From contig NC_083639.1 in NCBI RefSeq assembly GCF_963576545.1, positions 20,551,118-20,615,117 of the forward strand: a stretch of DNA of 64,000 nt. Direction: 5' to 3'. Shown one piece after another: positions 57,267 to 64,000 of this stretch (position 1 is its first letter; every line of letters begins with the position of its first letter). The DNA is from Limanda limanda (Eukaryota; Chordata; Actinopteri; Pleuronectiformes; Pleuronectidae). The notes below the pieces were generated by a model. That model had not been told where the DNA came from. It did not search any database and worked only from the letters and a program-made list of their open reading frames with translations. A program made the position numbers and the translations under genes.

Positions 57267-60200
57267 ATTTAAGTCAAAAAAGTGATGTCTATGTATACTT
57301 TTTAAGTTGAGCAAACTTGCTCTTTTTCGATGAGCCATATTAATTATTTCAGCTCAACTGTCCTGAGTAAAGTTATTATATTTTTTATGTTCAGTATGAT
57401 AAAATGAATTATGTACATTCATATTAATCGAATGGTACAACTCTACATACTAAAACACTTTTTAACCTATTATTCGTATTCTAACTTTCAATGAATGTGA
57501 TATTGAGACAAATAAAGAAACCTAAATATTGTGTATATAAATATACACATTATTTTTCTAAAAGGCAAAGACTCTCCCAAACAAGACTGCCAGTCATGTA
57601 TTTACTAAAATACTTGAGTTGTCAACAAACCTTAAAAACAAATGTACCAGAGTCAGCCATAGCTCGAAGATAGCACACACTCTTGACCCGATGCTAAGAT
57701 TATGATTAACTGTTAACATTTATATTGGGCACACAGTTAGCTCACAGTTTGGAGGAGTTAGGTTCTAAATCCTCAGGTGGAAAAAAGTAAAAGAGCAGGT
57801 TTGAAGTTTTTCTCTTGGATCTGCATTTCGTTCTTTATTCCAAAGAATTTGGACTTTTACTCTTGTTGACACACTAACTGCTGCTGTAAATACTCACTAG
57901 AGCCTCCTGGGGGTTGATCCCCTGCTAAAGATAGTCCCAAACAACACGTAGGGTTTACTGAATGGTTAATGTTAGATATGTATTTTCATTGCATCCGTTT
58001 GTGCACATCTTCTGAAAAGTTATGGATACGTACGTAACAGACAAAGCAGAACAGTACCACTGGAAATCTTGGGGGGCATTGTAGCCAATTGTTCAAGTGA
58101 TATGACAACAGGGCCCGAGGAATACATTTAAACAACAGTGGAACATTTGGAGGAGAATTGGACGACTGCCGTTTACAACTCAGCCGCTTTAGATTTCTTC
58201 TTTAGAGGTAAATTATCACAGCTTCCATCACCTTGATTTTGTTGTTGTCAGGAACACTCTACTTTTTGCTGCCCTCTAGTGTATGTATTGCTTGTTATAA
58301 AAGGAAACATGAGCTGGCAATTTTAAAGTTAATTTCCAAAGAAAAAACCTTAAAAAAGAAGGTATATACAACCTACTCAGCATGTCTTTGAACAGTTGAC
58401 AGTTTAAACTTAAGAGGGTGTGTGTTTCCACTTCCAGAAGATTCCCACGTAGATCAGCATTATCAACAAGCTAGAGGACCAACCATAATGGAGCTGGGAG
58501 TTGAACATCATTGCCAGTTAACAAGCCTGTCAGTATAAGGAAAGTTTTCCAATCACCAGTCATCAATGACCAATTGCATTTCTACACTTCCCTGATTTCC
58601 CACAGATGTGAATTTGTTTACTGAGCAAAGCTCCAGCTTCAAAACAGCCAGTTGATTACAGATATTCAAGAGAGTTCCCAGTTCTCTTGAACTTCCACAT
58701 TAAACGCGACTGAAACAAGCCTCTCAAATGTCCTCGGGGACAGTAGAACTGTTGAGCTCTTGTTTTAAAACATTTATTTAAGTTTATTACTCATTAACCT
58801 AGTCCACTTTGTTATAGCTCTGCAACTGTATGTCTTTAGCTGTTACTGGTGCTTGGTCACAGCCATGACTTGGACTATGACGTCAAGTAAACATTTTACT
58901 GCGACTGCAGTACTGGCTCATATCATCCTAACATCAACAATACAACAAGGCTGGAGGAATACTCATAACCCCTTCTGTCATTCTTCTTCTGAGATCATGT
59001 CGGCAGAAAATACACAACGGGCTCATTAACACATTGAGACAATAGAAAGAGATATTAAATGGCATAGTGGTTCGGGTAAACCACATGTGTGCAGGTGCCT
59101 TAAAAAGCAGGTCTCCAGTTTCATTCCCGACTGTTTCGTTCCTCTTCTTACTCACCCTGTTTTCTGTCTCTATCATGGGCACAATCCAATAAAAACATAT
59201 ATGAATATAAAAAAAAGGCAAAAAATGTCAACCTTAAAATATAGAAAAAGATCAAAAAGACAAAGAAATGGTCAAATCAGTGAAAGTAAAGTAAAACAGA
59301 ACCACAGTCCCATTACTCTGAGACCAAAGTCCATTCATCCACATAATTGTTCCTCAAGGAAATGTAGTCCAATCTGAGACCAACAGGATCAAAGCTTTCT
59401 TAATCTCGACTAAACAAAGCAAAGGTAGACCCTCCCTCATCATCAGGCTCAACTCAGCAGGACAGATGGGCTCTTTTAGCTCAGAATCATCACATAATGA
59501 GCTCATTGAAAGCAGAGCAGTAACCAAGGCACATTTTCTCAATTCAACTCTGACATTAAAAAGTATTTTCTCAGGCTCCTTAGAAAACCTGAGAGATAAA
59601 ATACTACCAAATTTATTCTAGTGGACAGGTCAGGAAAGTAAGCATCAGTCCACCATAAATACCTAATTCACAAACAACGACAGTGTCATGTAAACAGCAT
59701 TTTTTGCCTTTACCTTAACCCCAATACTTTTACACAGAATTAGCAATAACCCTAACCAACAATTCTCTGCAGACAACTCTTTATTGCATTATCAAGTTCT
59801 ATTAGAGTTTTCACTGCATCAGAGAAACACCCAACATCATATATGCCGTATTGGACGTAATGACATAAATCATGATGAGATTATGTTCTGTAACGAATAT
59901 TGGTGTCCATTGGTGAAACATTCTAACTATTACTAGACCCAGATTTGACATTATGAGAAATGGATCCCATCTTCACAAGTCTGTTGTTTGAAGTCCATGG
60001 CTTTCTCGTGTGTTTGGTCTGGTTTACTTCCCAGCACAAACTACCTGCACCAACCCAAATGAAAAGATGGGTCTCTGTCTGCTTCAAGCACAGCAGCTTG
60101 TTTGTTGAACTAACTTTGTCTGCTGAATGTGAACCATTGAAAAGTCTGAATAAGCAGCACACATATTAACTCCAACCATTTACTAACCGTGGAAACACAC

Positions 60201-60318
60201 ATCACTGTGAAAGAGTTAAAACAGACACAGCAAATACACTCCAACACTCGGAGCTACAAGTGCCTGTGGGACTGAGTTCAAGTCTAATCATATGATATTT
60301 GTTTTTTATAATAAAGTG
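57267..60318. other. Unassigned stretch
   Basis: About 3 kb of AT-rich sequence with no recognised repeats or exons. A-rich patch at 59205-59300. CCTAACC-type motif near 59750. Confidence 0.5.

Positions 60319-60347
<29 letters not shown>
60319..60347. repeat. (CA)n microsatellite
   Basis: Uninterrupted CA run of about 14 units. Confidence 0.95.
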
Positions 60348-60349
<2 letters not shown>

Positions 60350-60520
60350 GGCAAAGACTGTGTCCAAATGGCCTGTGTCCCAAACGCAGAGTGCTTGGTA
60401 ATGTTTGAACCAAGGCTGCTTGAGCTCCGTCACTCTCTGTCAACCTGGAAACACTCCCATCATTGAACAAACCCCACTAATCCCTAACCACTGCACGAGG
60501 GTGAGAGACACTCAATCTGT

Positions 60521-60666
<146 letters not shown>

Positions 60667-60773
60667 CTTTGGGATTTCCCTTTTTAATTAATTCAGGATT
60701 TGTTTGGGGCACAGGGTCAGAAATGGAGAGTGAGGCAGAGACATTTTCTCATGTCAAACCTTTAGTCTGATGA

Positions 60774-60801
60774 GTGTGTGTGTGTGGGTGTGTGTGAGTG
60801 T

Positions 60802-60833
<32 letters not shown>

Positions 60834-60840
60834 CTGTCTG
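60774..60840. repeat. (TG)n microsatellite, interrupted
   Basis: TG run with GG and AG interruptions, ending in TCTGTCTG. Lies about 110 bp after the compound tract. Confidence 0.95.
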
Positions 60841-63800
60841 TTGGCATGCTAAAGAGGAGAACAGCAATGAGAGAAAAATGAGGAGGACTATAAAATACTT
60901 CAGTGTGATAACTCACCTTCTTTAAGCTTGGCTTCTAAATCTTTTTATTTGATTTCTGTTTAAAAATTACGATAAAAGGTTAACACATATTCAGGTTATA
61001 CTGTAAGTACATATGTTTATGAGTGCTTTCTCTTTTTCGATGACCCATTTAGTGTAGAAGATGAAGAATTGAACAAAAAGCATTGGGCTTGTATTCCAAT
61101 GTAGTGTGAGACATGAGCTTAGAAGACACAGACAGATACCTGAAATGTGTAAACCTGTAGTCATTGAAAAATCATTACGGTTCAGTTAATACATACTATT
61201 TTGAATTTGATTTGAATCAATTATATCTTAAATTATGTAAGTGACTTGTAGGCTTTTCTTATATTTTCATACATTTATTTTAGAAGTTCACTTCTTCACT
61301 AATTGGCTCATGAAGAAAATCATCAACAGCAACATCTGTATTATTTATTCATCTGTATTAGTAATTGCAAATATTGATTACATTAAATAATTAAATGGGT
61401 ACATAGCTGTAGCCCTGCTGTTTATCATGGTTATTTTTCGGTTTTTAAGCCTTAAATAGGACCTACAAAGGCTGTAGTCAGAGTTTTGTACTAATCAACA
61501 AATACTAGCAAAGCATTTCGCCAAAAGCACGGCGAGGTCTTAGTACAAGGAATCGTCACAGTGAGAGAAGAGTCAGGCTGAATGGTGTCGGCTCGGTGGG
61601 TAAAGAGCCTGAGAGATGGAGGCAGATTCTTCCATGGTTGTTTTACTGGCAGGTGCCATCCACATTGAACCACTAATGTACGAGTTTTTTTTTACAACAC
61701 AATCCACTGATCTACTGCCCTGCATTCATATTATCAAATCACTTCACCACTGGACAAACCAATTGCTTCAAGTGTCCTTTCAACCCAGTTCCAGTATATT
61801 TAGTATTGTACTGAGCAGTGAAGAGTCTCAGTAGCGTGTTGGAACAAGTACATACTTGGCATAAATATTGAACTGTCATGTGGTGAGGTGCAACAGGTTT
61901 TTTTCTTAAACTTTAAAAACACAGTAAAGTTAAAGCGGCAGTTCAACAAGTCCCTTAACCTGTTATGCTACTTAACCTCTAAAAACATATTTTTAATTAA
62001 TTGAAGAATTTCGAGTGGAGCCCTGTGGTATCTCACCTGCATGCACCATTAGATACTGCATGTCAACAGTGTTTTTTGATTTCCTTAACATGCAATCATC
62101 ACATTGAGACATTTGGAGAATTCTGACCTCAATGTCATTAAGTAGACATGTATATGCCGGATACATACGAATATAATATTGACTTAAGTCAAGGGAACAG
62201 GAATGCCAATGTAATATTTTATAAGCAACTCATGTTAATATCACAATACAAATGATGTCTTAATCAGATTAAGGTCAATATTCTGAATATTGCTGAACCA
62301 TGTAAATGTGGTTATTACACATAGGTCCTGGTCATGTGAATCCACCCTGGACCCTTTTGAATTGAAGAGAAACAAAGGCAAAGGAAGAAGACAAAAAAAA
62401 AAACGTTGACCTTTTCAGCTATATATACTGTGCAATGGATCTTATATATGTATTATATCATGATAATAGGCTGAATGTATATGGGGTAAATAATAATAAA
62501 AAGCATCAACATAAAAAAATTGGTTATGTGTGTGTGTGTGTGTGTGTGTGATTGTGTATGTTTAAACTTGTTGTTTAGTTACAGTTCAGTAAATGCTGTT
62601 CAACCTGCTTTTGCAATTCCCACGAAATCCCTGTCAGCTTTTTTATGATTGATACACGCTGTGTGGCACGCACAGGGCTCGCAGCTCACACTGGAGCCAT
62701 GTTTCTGGATACTGTAATGATTCATAAGGAGTAGCTGAGAGTTATTGCAGGTTTGAGGGCTCTCACTCGTCAAACTGGCCCCTGGGTGAGCACATGTGTT
62801 ATTGAGGTGTGTGTATGAGTGGACCTCGTGCTCTGTGACATTTCTTAGACTAACATGAGTCAGTGAGGAAGAATTCCAAAACTCTTTATGAGTGTTTGAG
62901 ATTCATTTGTTCTTCAGAGAGCTCAGCGAATGAGAGCGCAGCGTTTTGTGCGAGTGTGAGAAACGAGTGTGTTAACATGACAGGTAATGGTTAAATGATT
63001 TCAATGAAATGTGTGAAATATGGAACTGGGCAGAAGCAATTCCTCATCATGTGACAAAGTGTTTGAGGCTATGAGTGATTTTACTCCAAATGTTATTTGT
63101 GCTCTCAGAAGGAAAAATATGAGCCATTAAGTCCTGACTGAGAGTAATGTCAGGGTACTTATGAGGCCGGCAGTGCTTCATATTGAGATGTTTTGAATTT
63201 AGTACGCAGGTGCGTGTGTGCATGCATGCATGTGTGTGGTTTGCAGGAATGTGCTGGTTGTAGTAATTGAGAGATAAGATCGCAGCAGAAGGCTCTGAGT
63301 GTGCTGACAGACACACATAGAGGTGATGAGACTGACAGAGACCATCCTCACTCATCTTCTTCCATTTCCAGTAGCTGCATCTGTCAGGTGTGTTCCCACT
63401 GACCCACTTCCAGTTCCTGACAGCTCTCTAAGTTCCTGGATTTCCATAATGGCATCTCATCCCTCTTTGCTTTGTCATTACATGTTCAAAACTTTGCTCC
63501 GAACAAGTATTATCGGTGTTTCCAAAGCCAGATAGTGCTTATTCATATAGACAATATCTACATGAGTAAGCCACGCAGTTGTTGGACATGTTCCATCATC
63601 AACAAAGTTATATTTTAATTAAATTGAATTCCACATAAACCATTTTGTTGCCAGAAATCCTTCCTCAAATATAGGCCTAGAATCTTCAGTGCCTTTAAAA
63701 TTCTAACTAAAAACAGTCAGTTTCTAATGATTTACTTCTTCAGTAGGGACAAAGAGCCACAGACTGGGTTGGATTAACAACTGGACTAGAGATGCTCCCA

Positions 63801-64000
63801 AACAGCGTCGTAAATCCTTCGCATTCTGCAAAAAAATGCCAGGTTGGGCATTGCCAATGTATTTAATGATCAATGTATTCCAAGATGTAAGTGCAATTTT
63901 CTTTTCACAGAAATCACTTCTGCACCGCTCCAAGCATAAGTTGTGCTGCACCGCCACTGGCAAGTACTGCTTTTAGAAAGGTGAAGAAGAAGGGATTTCT
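60841..64000. other. Unassigned stretch to the window end
   Basis: AT-rich, with only the TG run at 62527-62550 and a TGCATGCATG patch at 63219-63230. The minus frame at 63724-63963 has no recognised motif. Confidence 0.5.
62527..62550. repeat. (TG)12 microsatellite
   Basis: Uninterrupted TG run. Confidence 0.95.

Overview
The window reads as nuclear DNA of a bony fish, probably a percomorph teleost. The basis is AT-rich sequence with no operons, no closely packed open frames and no ribosome-binding sites; about two dozen long CA/TG microsatellites; and relics of several repeat families I recognise from fish genomes (Tc1-like and hAT DNA transposons, an L2-clade LINE 3' end, and anonymous fish dispersed repeats). 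I cannot name the species. Family names rest on remembered consensus sequences and on ends and target-site duplications visible in the window, not on a search.

No complete protein-coding gene can be supported. The window looks like intergenic sequence or the interior of very large introns. Three short patches have a coding look: 1440-1639 on the minus strand (best), 18119-18292 on the plus strand, and 29994-30103 on the minus strand. None is identified and all could be chance. Nearly all the longer open frames are microsatellite translations (CVCV, THTH, LSLS), a GC-rich minisatellite read in several frames, or frames through transposon relics.

Layout. 0-5 kb: an anonymous fish repeat, the best candidate exon, a frameshifted BED-finger hAT transposase relic, and repeat pieces. 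5-12 kb: microsatellites, a LINE-tail-like piece, a decayed tRNA-Phe-like sequence and the first of three copies of a longer repeat. 12-30 kb: mostly unassigned AT-rich DNA with microsatellites, a 259-bp element with inverted ends and CCCTAA-rich interior, and a stretch rich in GGGGTAA motifs. 30-40 kb: a dense CA/TG microsatellite belt, then long quiet sequence. 40-42 kb: a 1060-bp hAT-type element carrying a GC-rich minisatellite, inserted into an older repeat copy with an exact 8-bp target duplication. 44-46 kb: an internally deleted Tc1-like relic. 46-49 kb: a second inverted-end element, then one hAT-type element nested inside another, each with its own target duplication. 49-51 kb: an L2-like 3' end and a fish repeat split by another repeat. 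51-64 kb: a third copy of the longer repeat, a large (GT)n(GA)n tract and otherwise plain sequence.

I found no gene cluster or enzymatic system. The most informative structure is the layered transposon history, which gives relative insertion ages directly from the sequence.
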